Numbered from the stretch's first letter, positions 26,375 through 35,248 are shown. The stretch is 42,709 bases of DNA from G020354785 sp964461435 (GCA_964461435.1 CAYWUI010000027.1:1-42709), one strand, 5' to 3'. The notes: generated by a model not told the origin, from the sequence alone. Translations and numbers: made by a program.

Positions 26375-28129
26375 TTATTTCCTGATATCCAGCTTTAACG
26401 ACAATTCCTTAAGCTGTTCCCCTGATATTGCTGAAGGGGAGTCGATCATTACATCCCTGCCCGCATTATTTTTCGGAAAAGCAATAACATCCCTTATAGA
26501 TTCCAGTCCGGCAAAAAGTGATACACACCTGTCAAAGCCAAATGCGATACCTCCGTGAGGGGGTGCTCCATACCTGAAGGCATTCATGAGAAAGCCAAAC
26601 TGCCTGTCTGCCTCCTCCCCGGTGAATCCCAGGGTCCTGAACATTGCTTGCTGCACATCCTTATCATGAATCCTTACTGAGCCTCCGCCAAGTTCCACGC
26701 CGTTTATTACAAGGTCATAAGCATTGGCTCTGACACTTCCCGGGTCTGTTTCCAGCTTGCCAATATCTTCTGCTTTAGGTGATGTGAAAGGATGGTGCAT
26801 GGCAAAGTACCGTTTTGTTTCTTCATCCCACTCAAGAAGGGGAAAGTCAATAATCCATAAAGGGACAAATATGTTCTTATCCCTCAATCCGCACTGCTCT
26901 GCCACTTCAAGCCTTAATTCATTGAGGGCATTAAGGGTTTGCAGTCTCTCACCGGCAAGAATAAACATTAAGTCACCCGGACGGGCATCGAATTTTGTGG
27001 CCCAGCCGGCAAGTTCTTCCTGTGTGTAAAACTTATCAACCGTAGACCTGAGGGTACCATCTTTATTATATTTAACATATATCAATCCTTTGGCTCCTAC
27101 CTGGGGTCTTTTTACAAAATCCGTAAGCTCGTCAATCTGCTTTCGGCTATATTCACTGCAACCTCCCGCACATATTCCCCCTATATATTCGGCACCATCA
27201 AATACCATAAAGCCCTTTCCTTTGACCATTCCGCTAATATTTTTGATCTTCATATCAAACCTGATATCAGGCTTATCGCTCCCATAATTTTCTATAGCCT
27301 CATCATATGAAAGCCGCACGAATTTTCCGGTTAATTCTATGTTCTTAACAGCTTTAAAAAGATGCTTCATCAGGCCTTCAAATGTATCCAGTATGTTATC
27401 GCGCGTTACAAAAGACATCTCACAGTCGATCTGTGTGAATTCAGGCTGCCTGTCGGCTCTCAGATCCTCATCCCTGAAGCATTTGACGATCTGAAAGTAC
27501 TTGTCATATCCTGCAACCATTAATAACTGCTTGAATGTTTGCGGTGACTGCGGAAGGGCATAGAATTCTCCGGGATTAACCCTTGAGGGGACAACAAAAT
27601 CCCTCGCTCCTTCAGGAGTAGATTTTATTAACATGGGAGTCTCAACCTCAATAAATCCCTGTCCGGTTAAATAATCCCGCACTTCCCGTGCCATCAAATG
27701 GCGCAGTTCAATATTTTTTTTGAGCATGTTTCTTCTGAGGTCAAGGTACCGGTACTTCATGCGAAGTTCGTCGCCTCCATCGGTATCATCTTCAATAGTA
27801 AACGGCGGTATTTCAGATTTATTTAACAGGTCGATTTTACTTACTTTAATTTCAATGTCTCCGGTAGGAAGGGACTGGTTCTTGTTACTTCTTTCCTCAA
27901 CAGTACCTTCAATTCTTATAACAAACTCACGACCCAGTTTGCGTGCCCTTTTGTATAAATCAGCATCAGTATCCATGTTAAAAACAAGCTGTGTAATACC
28001 ATAGCGGTCTCTCAGATCAATGAAAGTCATGCCCCCCAGGTCCCTCGATCTTTGCACCCACCCGCTTAATACTACCTGTTTGCCTGAATCATTAATTCTA
28101 AGTTCTCCACAGTTATGTGTTCTATACAT
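26375..28129 (-). CDS. aspS: aspartyl-tRNA synthetase
   Basis: 584 residues, with an OB-fold anticodon domain (VVLSGWVQRSRDLGG) and a class II core. Motif 2 FRDEDLRADRQPEFTQ and motif 3 GIAFGFDRCVSLF are intact. A GAD insertion lies in the middle, as in bacterial-type AspRS. It charges tRNA-Asp; whether it is discriminating or also charges tRNA-Asn is not settled by sequence here. It is convergent with lepA, and divergent from tadA with 112 bases between the starts. Confidence 0.97.
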   Translation of the reverse strand: MYRTHNCGELRINDSGKQVVLSGWVQRSRDLGGMTFIDLRDRYGITQLVFNMDTDADLYKRARKLGREFVIRIEGTVEERSNKNQSLPTGDIEIKVSKIDLLNKSEIPPFTIEDDTDGGDELRMKYRYLDLRRNMLKKNIELRHLMAREVRDYLTGQGFIEVETPMLIKSTPEGARDFVVPSRVNPGEFYALPQSPQTFKQLLMVAGYDKYFQIVKCFRDEDLRADRQPEFTQIDCEMSFVTRDNILDTFEGLMKHLFKAVKNIELTGKFVRLSYDEAIENYGSDKPDIRFDMKIKNISGMVKGKGFMVFDGAEYIGGICAGGCSEYSRKQIDELTDFVKRPQVGAKGLIYVKYNKDGTLRSTVDKFYTQEELAGWATKFDARPGDLMFILAGERLQTLNALNELRLEVAEQCGLRDKNIFVPLWIIDFPLLEWDEETKRYFAMHHPFTSPKAEDIGKLETDPGSVRANAYDLVINGVELGGGSVRIHDKDVQQAMFRTLGFTGEEADRQFGFLMNAFRYGAPPHGGIAFGFDRCVSLFAGLESIRDVIAFPKNNAGRDVMIDSPSAISGEQLKELSLKLDIRK

Positions 28130-28241
28130 TTTTGTCAGATTTTGATTTTACGAAAATAAAAAGAAAACTTATATCTGTTATTTAAATGAGTATAATTATA
28201 AAATAATTTTAAGCTATATTTAATATTTCCATAATATAAGT

Positions 28242-28691
28242 ATGACTTACAAGCTGTTTTCAGACGAATATTTTATGAAGGAGGCTCTGAAAGAGGCAGA
28301 AAGGGCATTTGAAAGAGATGAGGTGCCTGTGGGAGCTGTAATTGTACATAACAAAAAAATTATAGCCAGGGCTCATAATCTGTCTGAAACATTAAACGAT
28401 GCCACGGCTCATGCTGAGATGCAGGCTTTTACAATTGCAGCCAATACTATAGGAGGCAAATACCTGACTGATTGCGTTCTTTATGTAACACTTGAACCTT
28501 GTGTAATGTGTGCAGGAGCTTCAAACTGGACAAGGCTGAGCAGGATAGTTTTCGGCACTTTCGATAAGGAAAGGGGTTATTCGGGGATATCAAAAAGAAT
28601 TCTTCATCCGAAGACTGAGGTTACACATGGCATACTGGAAGATGACTGCAATAAATTATTAACAGAATTTTTCAGAAAGAAAAGGATATAA
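28242..28691 (+). CDS. tadA: tRNA adenosine(34) deaminase TadA
   Basis: 149 residues. The zinc site is HAEMQAF (His and catalytic Glu) and PCVMCAGA (two Cys). VPVGAVIV and ILHPKTEVTHGIL fit TadA. It converts A34 to inosine in tRNA-Arg(ACG). The final base of its stop codon is already the first base of the perfect palindrome that separates it from the convergent beta-barrel gene. Confidence 0.95.
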   Translation: MTYKLFSDEYFMKEALKEAERAFERDEVPVGAVIVHNKKIIARAHNLSETLNDATAHAEMQAFTIAANTIGGKYLTDCVLYVTLEPCVMCAGASNWTRLSRIVFGTFDKERGYSGISKRILHPKTEVTHGILEDDCNKLLTEFFRKKRI

Positions 28692-28738
28692 AATAGGGAC
28701 AGCGCCCAATTTTTTTAAATTGGGCGCTGTCCCTATTT
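28691..28738. repeat. perfect 22-bp palindrome of the GGGACAGCGCCC family
   Basis: Bases 28691-28712 are an exact inverse of 28717-28738 around a TTTT loop. The core GGGACAGCGCCC/GGGCGCTGTCCC recurs at 34855-34929 and 42698-42709. The hairpin fills the whole space between tadA and the convergent gene ending at 28740, so it probably terminates both transcripts. The dispersed, symmetric form resembles REP elements. Confidence 0.9.
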
Positions 28739-28739
28739 A

Positions 28740-29306
28740 TTAAAAGGCGATACCTATAGTTACTCCTCCCCTGGCACCAAATCCATCAAATGATCCCAGT
28801 GAGAAATCATTTTCACTTCCGACATCTACTTTAACAGAACCGGCATTATATGAAGGTCCGATAAAAATATCCAGAGTTACAATATTACCAAATAAAAATT
28901 GTCCTCCTATTAACAGACCTCCTCCAAAAGAAGAAAATGTTGCTTTGGCCGTGTACTCCATCAGGTTAATATCCAGCGCGGGAGTTTCAAGCTTGAAACT
29001 CTGATATCTTATAAAAGGAGCCAGGTAAAATCCTTTTAAATCTTCACTTTTCCCCGGGTATAACCTGAATTCAGGTGTGACACCGAAGCCACTGAATTTG
29101 GTATCAGATACCTTAAAACCTGTATAGAAAAAGCCAAGTTGTGCGCTTGTTGCATCACTTAAAGCCCTTTCATAGAAAACAGATACAGAACTGACCAGGG
29201 GGCTGAAAATGTTGACTTTAAAGGCATTTTTCTTTTGCGCATAAATAGAAACCGATAAAGCCATTAATAAAATTGTTACTAAAGTTAAGGTAAAGAGTTT
29301 TTTCAT
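28740..29306 (-). CDS. small outer-membrane beta-barrel-like protein
   Basis: 188 residues with a signal peptide (KKLFTLTLVTILLMALSVSIYAQ). The remainder is alternating beta strands rich in Gly and aromatic residues (FSPLVSSVSVFYERAL, FSGFGVTPEFRLYPG), ending in GVTIGIAF with a C-terminal Phe, as outer-membrane barrels do. It resembles DUF3575-type proteins of the phylum. Function is unknown. A TAnnTTTG box lies 48 bases upstream. Confidence 0.75.
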   Translation of the reverse strand: MKKLFTLTLVTILLMALSVSIYAQKKNAFKVNIFSPLVSSVSVFYERALSDATSAQLGFFYTGFKVSDTKFSGFGVTPEFRLYPGKSEDLKGFYLAPFIRYQSFKLETPALDINLMEYTAKATFSSFGGGLLIGGQFLFGNIVTLDIFIGPSYNAGSVKVDVGSENDFSLGSFDGFGARGGVTIGIAF

Positions 29307-29353
29307 GGTTGCAATTTTTAATTAATATTAATATTGGTGAAAGGTTACTTAAA

Positions 29354-29361
29354 CAAAAGTA
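29354..29361 (-). promoter_or_regulatory. -7 box for the beta-barrel gene
   Basis: Minus strand TACTTTTG fits TAnnTTTG, 48 bases from the ATG at 29306. No clear -33 TTG is present. Confidence 0.4.
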
Positions 29362-29472
29362 TTTTTCTTATATATAAGTTAATAAAATTTTTGCATTTAC
29401 TTATTAACATTCCGGATTTATTCCATGAAAAAGAGTTACCGCATCTTATACACTCTATTTCAATGAAATGAT

Positions 29473-29504
29473 TTTTGTACTTTTAACTTATTGTCATAAA
29501 TTTG
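29473..29504 (+). promoter_or_regulatory. Bacteroidota-type promoter with 19-base spacing
   Basis: TTTTG ends at 29477 and TAAATTTG is at 29497-29504, giving a 19-base spacer. This is the closest match in the window to the TTTG-N19-TAnnTTTG consensus. It lies 23 bases before the ATG at 29528. Confidence 0.6.
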
Positions 29505-29527
29505 ATCCTGTTTGATAAACAGATATT

Positions 29528-30007
29528 ATGATAATCGATATAAGGAGAACAGTCATTAAACAGAAGCTGAGGAGTTTCTTTATGACCATTGTTGTGATCC
29601 TTATTATTGTGCTGGTGCTATTTACAAGTATTTATGATGAGGATACATTTGAAGTAAGCAGGGGGATGCTCACAGTGATTATTATTTCTGTCTATTTGCT
29701 ATTTATCATATTTAATATAATCCGCAATTTTAATTATATATATTATAACGATGATGGGGACAAGCTGGTACTCAGATATTTCTCGCTCAGTATTTTTACG
29801 CAGAAGAAAAATTCCATAGAAATACCTAAACGTTCATTTGCCGGATATAAGATAGAAAAATCGTTTGCAGGGCTGAAGGAAAAGCTGGTTCTGATGCAGC
29901 AGCTTGAAGGCAGGATTGCCAGGTATCCGGGAGTGAGTATTACCTCGCTGAATTCACATCAAAAAAGTGATATGATAAATTCCCTGGATAATTATTCCAG
30001 AAGATAA
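29528..30007 (+). CDS. two-helix membrane protein, unrecognised
   Basis: 159 residues. Two membrane helices are visible (about 17-36 and 49-67), then a soluble domain of about 90 residues. That domain begins with NYIYYNDDGDKLVLRYFS and has strand-rich sequence reminiscent of bacterial PH-like domains, with no catalytic motif. It has a good promoter of its own and is followed by dprA after 115 bases. I do not recognise a named family. Confidence 0.75.
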   Translation: MIIDIRRTVIKQKLRSFFMTIVVILIIVLVLFTSIYDEDTFEVSRGMLTVIIISVYLLFIIFNIIRNFNYIYYNDDGDKLVLRYFSLSIFTQKKNSIEIPKRSFAGYKIEKSFAGLKEKLVLMQQLEGRIARYPGVSITSLNSHQKSDMINSLDNYSRR

Positions 30008-30122
30008 ATGCTTACATTCCTTTCATCCTTTTTATCCTGATAATTATAGGATAATCATAAAATATTTCATAATATGAAAACTGAACTGTAATTACCGTTA
30101 CCAGTCATTATTGTGTTTATAA

Positions 30123-31235
30123 GTGAAAGATGATAATTTAAAATATAAAATCGGAATCGGACTGATTCCAAAAATAGGGCCGGTGCTTACCAGGAGGTTA
30201 ATTTCTTTTTGCGGAAGCATTGAAGGGGTATTCAGGGAGAAAGGCAGATGCCTGTCAAGGATCCCGGGTATAGGTGAAAAATTAGCCGGCTATATAACAG
30301 ATAACAGCGTATTGGAGAGGGCGGCAGAGGAAGTTGAATATATAGCTGACAATAATATAAAACCGTTGTTTTATCTTGACAGCGACTACCCTGAAAGGCT
30401 AAGGCATTGCGAAGATGCACCGGTGATTATATTTGTTAAGGGAGATGCATGCTTCAACGTTCCAAAAGTGCTCGCTGTTGTTGGTACAAGAAATGCCACC
30501 GGCTACGGGAAAGATATGTGCAATAAGCTTATTCAGGAACTGGCTGAGAATAACCATGATGTGGTGATAGTAAGCGGACTGGCATATGGTATTGATATTT
30601 GTGCGCACAGGGCAGCCCTGAAAAATAACCTCAGGACAATGGCCGTGCTGGGGCATGGACATGCAATGATATATCCGCAGGGGCATAGAGAATTCGCCGG
30701 GCGTATAGTAGCAGGAGGAGCTTTAATATCTGAATTTCTGAATGACGAGATTCCCGAACCGGCTAATTTTGTCAGGCGCAACAGGATAATAGCAGGCTTA
30801 TCCGACGCTGTGGTAGTTGCCGAGTCAGGTGAAAAGGGGGGAGCTTTGATTACTGCTGACCTGGCTAATTCCTATAACAGGGATGTTTTTGCTTTCCCGG
30901 GGAGGGTAACTGACAGGTATTCCGTGGGATGTAACAGGCTAATTAAAACTAACAGGGCAGCATTAATTGAAAATTACCAGGATCTGGAGTATATACTGGG
31001 ATGGCAGTCAGACAAACCGCCTTCCTGCAGTCCCCAAAAGAAATTATTTGTCGAGCTTAAAGACGATGAATCACGGATATTGAAAATTATTAAAAGCAAT
31101 GTGGAACTGTCAATCGATCAGATATCACTGTATTCTAACATGCCGATGAGTAAAGTATCAGCTATATTGCTCGGCCTTGAATTTAACGGCCTTGTTAAAT
31201 GTATGCCAGGCAAGGTATATAAATCTTTAGTTTGA
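30123..31235 (+). CDS. dprA: DNA-processing protein DprA
   Basis: 370 residues beginning at a GTG. An N-terminal helix-hairpin-helix-like region (IPKIGPVLTRRLISFCGS, SRIPGIGEKLAG) precedes the Rossmann core VVGTRNATGYG, SGLAYGIDICAH and FVRRNRIIAGLSDAVVV. The C-terminal 60 residues form a winged helix (LSIDQISLYSNMPMSKVSAI). DprA loads RecA on incoming single-stranded DNA during natural transformation. No other competence genes are in view. Confidence 0.95.
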   Translation: MKDDNLKYKIGIGLIPKIGPVLTRRLISFCGSIEGVFREKGRCLSRIPGIGEKLAGYITDNSVLERAAEEVEYIADNNIKPLFYLDSDYPERLRHCEDAPVIIFVKGDACFNVPKVLAVVGTRNATGYGKDMCNKLIQELAENNHDVVIVSGLAYGIDICAHRAALKNNLRTMAVLGHGHAMIYPQGHREFAGRIVAGGALISEFLNDEIPEPANFVRRNRIIAGLSDAVVVAESGEKGGALITADLANSYNRDVFAFPGRVTDRYSVGCNRLIKTNRAALIENYQDLEYILGWQSDKPPSCSPQKKLFVELKDDESRILKIIKSNVELSIDQISLYSNMPMSKVSAILLGLEFNGLVKCMPGKVYKSLV

Positions 31236-31322
31236 TGTTTTGAGAAAAAAATAAACCAGGCATTATTTAAATTATAAATATTGTTAGTGTAAATTACAAT
31301 TTGTTTATCTTAGAAAAAGAAT

Positions 31323-32093
31323 ATGCATTTAACCGACACACATACTCATCTTTATTTGTCAGATTTTAAAAATGACATTGGCAAGGTAATCGAAAGGGCC
31401 ATTAATAATGGTATCACCAGGATGTTTTTACCCAATATTGACAGCAAATCAATTAAGCCGATGAATAACCTGGCTTCTAATTATAAAGATTATATTTTTC
31501 AGATGATGGGGGTACATCCCGGTTCAATAAAGGAAGATTTTAAAAAAGAGTTAAAGATAGTTGAAGATGAACTTGCCAAAGGACATTATATTGCTGTCGG
31601 AGAAACAGGCATTGACCTGTACAGGGAAAAGAAATATATCAAAGAGCAGTTATATGTATTTGAAAGGCAGCTCAAATTAGCAAAAGAATACGATTTGCCG
31701 ATAGTAATACATGCGCGAAATTCCTTTACCGAGATTTTCAGAACCCTTGAAAAATATAAAAACTCAGGGTTAAGAGGAGTATTCCATGCCTTTACCGGCA
31801 CAATTGAGCAGGCTGAATATATTATAAACAGGTTTAATTTTAAGCTCGGGATAGGGGGGATAGTTACTTTTAAAAATTCAGGACTGGAAAAGGTTGTCAG
31901 CAAAGTTGACCTTGAACATATTGTCCTTGAAACCGATTCTCCGTTTTTAGCTCCGGTCCCGTGGAGAGGGAGGCGCAATGAGAGCAGCTACCTTGTTTAT
32001 ATTGCAGGGAAGATTGCAGAGATAAAAAATATAAGTCAGCTTAAGGTAGCTGAAATAACAACACAAAATGCATTTGATATTTTTGGCATTTAA
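31323..32093 (+). CDS. tatD: TatD-family metal-dependent hydrolase
   Basis: 256 residues. Metal ligands of the family appear in order: DTHTHLY, GETGIDLY, VIHARNS, VFHAFTG and LETDSPFLAP. TatD enzymes are Mg-dependent 3'-5' DNA exonucleases or D-aminoacyl-tRNA deacylase relatives; this one is cytoplasmic (no signal). It follows dprA in the same direction, 87 bases apart, and precedes tRNA-Ser. Confidence 0.93.
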   Translation: MHLTDTHTHLYLSDFKNDIGKVIERAINNGITRMFLPNIDSKSIKPMNNLASNYKDYIFQMMGVHPGSIKEDFKKELKIVEDELAKGHYIAVGETGIDLYREKKYIKEQLYVFERQLKLAKEYDLPIVIHARNSFTEIFRTLEKYKNSGLRGVFHAFTGTIEQAEYIINRFNFKLGIGGIVTFKNSGLEKVVSKVDLEHIVLETDSPFLAPVPWRGRRNESSYLVYIAGKIAEIKNISQLKVAEITTQNAFDIFGI

Positions 32094-32184
32094 AATAATT
32101 TATCGTTGGAGAATTAACAGTATAATAATTTGCAATTAAATTTTTTTTAGTAATTTTCGACCTTATAATTTTCAGGCATGTTGG

Positions 32185-32272
32185 GGAGAGATGGCCGAGT
32201 GGTCTAAGGCGCACGCCTGGAGAGCGTGTTACCGCCAAAAGCGGTACGCGGGTTCGAATCCCGCTCTCTCCG
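32185..32272 (+). tRNA. tRNA-Ser (GGA)
   Basis: 88 bases with the long variable arm typical of serine tRNA. The acceptor GGAGAGA pairs with TCTCTCC. The anticodon loop CTGGAGA gives GGA, the variable arm has ACCGCC/GGCGGT-like pairing, and the T arm is GCGGGTTCGAATCCCGC. The discriminator is G73. CCA is not fully encoded. Confidence 0.97.
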
Positions 32273-32358
32273 CAGTGCGCATAAACCAGGTTTGAAATGT
32301 AGAATTTTTATAAATTGCAGCAGAAGAAGATAATGAATAATTAATTTATTTTTTTTAT

Positions 32359-32366
32359 TAATTTTG
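32359..32366 (+). promoter_or_regulatory. -7 box for the exbB operon
   Basis: TAATTTTG matches TAnnTTTG, 76 bases before the exbB ATG. The surroundings are extremely AT-rich and no -33 is visible. Confidence 0.3.
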
Positions 32367-32441
32367 TCAGTTACAAATAAATATAATAAATTAGAAATTA
32401 GAGAATTAAATAGTTATTAATAATTAAATTGAAAATAAGTT

Positions 32442-33263
32442 ATGAAAAAAATTTATGCCATTTTGGTAATATTCGGAATGCTTGTGTTAGGAGTATCTTC
32501 TATAACATTTGCGCAGGAAAAGGCAATTCAGGGAGCAATGTCAGACACCAGCACAGTGATCAAGACAAACATAGATCAGGCCAAAGTCAGTGATGAAGTT
32601 GCAGCTGCCGATGAACAACAGGAAAGGACAACTCTTCATAAACAGATAAAAGCTAAGTTTATTGAGGGAGGGGCCAGTTTCATGGGGACAATTTTACTTT
32701 GTTTAATATTCGGACTTGCCCTGGCAATAGAAAGAATTATTTATCTGAGCCTGGCAACCACCAATACTGACAAGTTGCTGGAAAAAATAGAAAATGCACT
32801 GGAATCAGGAGGAGTGGAAGCGGCAAAAGAAGTATGCCGCAATACCAGGGGACCTGTAGCAAGCATTTTTTACCAGGGACTTGACAGAATAGAACATGGT
32901 ATCGATGTTGTTGAAAAATCTATTATTTCCTATGGAAGTGTGCAGACAGGACTGCTTGAAAAGAATCTTAGCTGGATTTCACTGTTTATATCTATTGCAC
33001 CTATGTTAGGGTTCATGGGTACGGTTATAGGTATGATCATGGCATTTGAATCTATCCAGCAGCACGGTGATGTAAATGCCTCGATTGTGGCAGGACCTAT
33101 TGGGGTTGCTCTTATTACCACGGCAGGGGGACTTATTGTTGCAGTTATACTTCAGCTCTTTTACAATTATTTGATATCAAAGATCGATAGCATAGTGAAC
33201 AATATGGAAGATGCTTCTATTTCTTTGATTGATTTGTTAATAAAATATAATCTTAAAAAATAA
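32442..33263 (+). CDS. exbB: MotA/TolQ/ExbB proton channel protein
   Basis: 273 residues. It starts with a signal-like segment (KIYAILVIFGMLVLGVSSITFAQ), then a polar linker, then three ExbB helices (about 78-98, 178-200, 219-241). LGFMGTVIGMIMAFE and PIGVALITTAGGLIVAV are the conserved channel helices. It would use proton flow to drive an ExbD/TonB complex for outer-membrane uptake. It leads a tight operon with the next three genes. Confidence 0.92.
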   Translation: MKKIYAILVIFGMLVLGVSSITFAQEKAIQGAMSDTSTVIKTNIDQAKVSDEVAAADEQQERTTLHKQIKAKFIEGGASFMGTILLCLIFGLALAIERIIYLSLATTNTDKLLEKIENALESGGVEAAKEVCRNTRGPVASIFYQGLDRIEHGIDVVEKSIISYGSVQTGLLEKNLSWISLFISIAPMLGFMGTVIGMIMAFESIQQHGDVNASIVAGPIGVALITTAGGLIVAVILQLFYNYLISKIDSIVNNMEDASISLIDLLIKYNLKK

Positions 33264-33268
33264 TTATC

Positions 33269-33724
33269 ATGTCAAATAAGGTATCAAAAATTTCAGCTAT
33301 TTCCATCATCATGTATATATTGCTGGCTGTTTCTGTGGTTTTCACATTTATGTATTATATGGGCAAAAAAGTGCCGGGAACTGAAGGTACATCTTTTGAA
33401 GAGCCCAAGATAACTGATACTGTGATAATCTGGGCATATATATTGGTTGGAATAGCTGCTATTACTGCAATTATATTTCCTTTAATTAATGTGATCAAAA
33501 ATCCGGCTCACGCTAAGAATATATTAATAGTCATCGTGGTTTTCGGTATTTTGGTAGGTATCAGCTACCTGCTTTCGTCGGGTGCACCTATAAGTTTTTT
33601 GAAAGTGGATGCAACGGCAAGAACATTGAAGACAGTAGATACAGGGTTGATAACCACGTATATATTTGCTGCGATAGCTTTCCTTGGGATTTTATACTAT
33701 GAAATATCAAGTTTATTCAGATAG
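33269..33724 (+). CDS. four-helix membrane protein in the ExbB-ExbD operon
   Basis: 151 residues with about four membrane helices (13-32, 50-70, 83-103, 128-147) and no catalytic motif. It starts 5 bases after exbB and is 51 bases before exbD. A small membrane protein in this slot is frequent in Bacteroidota ExbB-ExbD operons, but I do not know a function. It may assist channel assembly. Confidence 0.82.
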   Translation: MSNKVSKISAISIIMYILLAVSVVFTFMYYMGKKVPGTEGTSFEEPKITDTVIIWAYILVGIAAITAIIFPLINVIKNPAHAKNILIVIVVFGILVGISYLLSSGAPISFLKVDATARTLKTVDTGLITTYIFAAIAFLGILYYEISSLFR

Positions 33725-33775
33725 AAATTTATACTGAAATATGTAAATTTTAAAGAACTTTTAAACTTATAAACG

Positions 33776-34363
33776 ATGGCAAAAAGAAGAGAATTACAGG
33801 AGATCAATGCAGGATCTATGGCCGATATTGCGTTTCAGCTCGTTATTTTCTTTATAGTTGCGACGACTATGGACACTGATTCAGGTATTTTCAGGAGATT
33901 GCCGCCCATGCCTGAAGAAGAACAGAAGGAGGAGAGGGAAATTAAGGAACGGAACATATTTGTTGTCCTGGTAAATAAGGATAACCAGTTGCTGGTTGAA
34001 AATGAGCTAATGGATATCAGGGATTTAAGGGAGGCAGCAAAAGAGTTTATAGCAAATCCTGCAAACAAGAGTGATTTACCGGAAAGAGTGCCTGAAGAAA
34101 TACCTTATTTCGGAACAATACCCATAACAAAGTTTCATGTCATATCATTGCAAAATGACAGGGGTACGTCATACGGAACATATATAGCGGTGCAAAACGA
34201 ACTTACGGCAGCCTATAATGAGTTAAAGAATGAACTGTCGTTATCAAAATTCGGCATAAAGTTTGATGACTTAAAAGAAGATGATCCGAGGAGGGATGCC
34301 ATAGAAAAGGTATATCCGCTAAAGATATCCGAAGCTGTTCCTAAAAATATAGGAGGGACCTGA
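33776..34363 (+). CDS. exbD: ExbD/TolR-family protein, first copy
   Basis: 195 residues. One membrane helix (about 18-36) includes the proton-relay Asp17 in GSMADIAFQLVIFFIV. The C-terminal periplasmic part is longer than in E. coli ExbD (141) and contains the insert PERVPEEIPYFG. It forms a plug complex with ExbB. It is followed 2 bases later by a second ExbD, so the two are probably translated together. Confidence 0.92.
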   Translation: MAKRRELQEINAGSMADIAFQLVIFFIVATTMDTDSGIFRRLPPMPEEEQKEEREIKERNIFVVLVNKDNQLLVENELMDIRDLREAAKEFIANPANKSDLPERVPEEIPYFGTIPITKFHVISLQNDRGTSYGTYIAVQNELTAAYNELKNELSLSKFGIKFDDLKEDDPRRDAIEKVYPLKISEAVPKNIGGT

Positions 34364-34365
34364 TC

Positions 34366-34848
34366 ATGACAAAATTCGCCAGAAAAGGCAAAGGTAAAAG
34401 GCCTGGAATTAACACGGCTTCATTGCCTGATATAGTTTTTATGTTGTTATTCTTTTTTATGGTAACAACTGTTTTGCGTGAGACAAATCTTAAGGTATCC
34501 GTAATTGTTCCTTTTGCTTCCGAGATTAAGAAACTTGAGAAAAAATCACTTGTAAGCTATATAAATATAGGAAAACCGCTGATGACGGAAATTTACGGGA
34601 CAGCCCCGAGAATTCAGCTGAATGATGCATTTGCCAGCAAGGACCAGATAAGGGAGTTTATTTCAAGCGAGAGGGAAAAAATGTCTGAAGATGACAGAAA
34701 GAAGATGACTGTTTCAATAAAGTGTGATAAAAATGTCGAGATGGGCATTGTAACCGATGTTAAGGAGGAATTGAAAAAAGCAAGCGCACTGAAAGTCAAT
34801 TATTCTTCTCGTTCCGGGACCAAGAAGGAAATTTTTTCCAATTTCTGA
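34366..34848 (+). CDS. exbD: ExbD/TolR-family protein, second copy
   Basis: 160 residues. A basic N-terminus (KFARKGKGKRPG) precedes the helix SLPDIVFMLLFFFMVTTV with proton-relay Asp22. The periplasmic domain has ADDRKKMTV-like strand-helix structure (SEDDRKKMTVSIKCDKNV). It is the last gene of the operon. A tonB gene often follows in relatives, but here the palindrome cluster begins 2 bases after the stop. Confidence 0.92.
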   Translation: MTKFARKGKGKRPGINTASLPDIVFMLLFFFMVTTVLRETNLKVSVIVPFASEIKKLEKKSLVSYINIGKPLMTEIYGTAPRIQLNDAFASKDQIREFISSEREKMSEDDRKKMTVSIKCDKNVEMGIVTDVKEELKKASALKVNYSSRSGTKKEIFSNF

Positions 34849-34849
34849 A

Positions 34850-34937
34850 AAAGAGGGACAGCGCCCATATTTCTAAAAATATAGGCGCTGTTTCTTTTTA
34901 TCCCTTTTCAAAAATATGGGCGCTGTCCCTTTTTTTG
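34850..34937. repeat. three-arm GGGACAGCGCCC palindrome cluster, terminator-like
   Basis: Arm A (34855-34872) is an exact inverse of arm C (34912-34929). A degenerate inverse arm B (34877-34894, three differences) sits between them. A can therefore pair with B in a short hairpin or with C in a long one, and C is followed by seven T. This is likely to terminate the exbB operon. The core is the same as at 28691-28738. Confidence 0.85.
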
Positions 34938-35248
34938 GTTTGCCCGGAGGACAGGACCAATTTCTTGAGGATTTGAAGAGTTTATCCTTAATAATCAATA
35001 ATTTATCGTAGTCTTAGTCTCTTATAATAATTTTTAAAGACCTGCTTTACCCGATCAAAATAGGCCACAGTATTTCTTGAATATCTTGAACATTTAAAAT
35101 TTATTTCAATCCCCGATAGTCTTTACAATAACCATAATGATGATATTCATCACTTATCATATAAAAGTCTGCCAAAAACATTTTATTTCTCTTGCTTTTT
35201 GCATAACTTAATAATATAAGTATTTTACTTACGTAATTAGCTTATGCT
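34938..35248. other. gene-free AT-rich interval
   Basis: About 310 bases between the palindrome cluster and the kinase remnant. No ORF longer than about 28 codons looks coding. A minus-strand 26-codon ORF (MFLADFYMIS..., near 35098-35178) could be chance or a remnant. Confidence 0.5.

Noticed and set aside
35098..35178. Short minus-strand ORF starting MFLADFYMIS
   Set aside because: Only 26 codons, no recognisable motif and no promoter.
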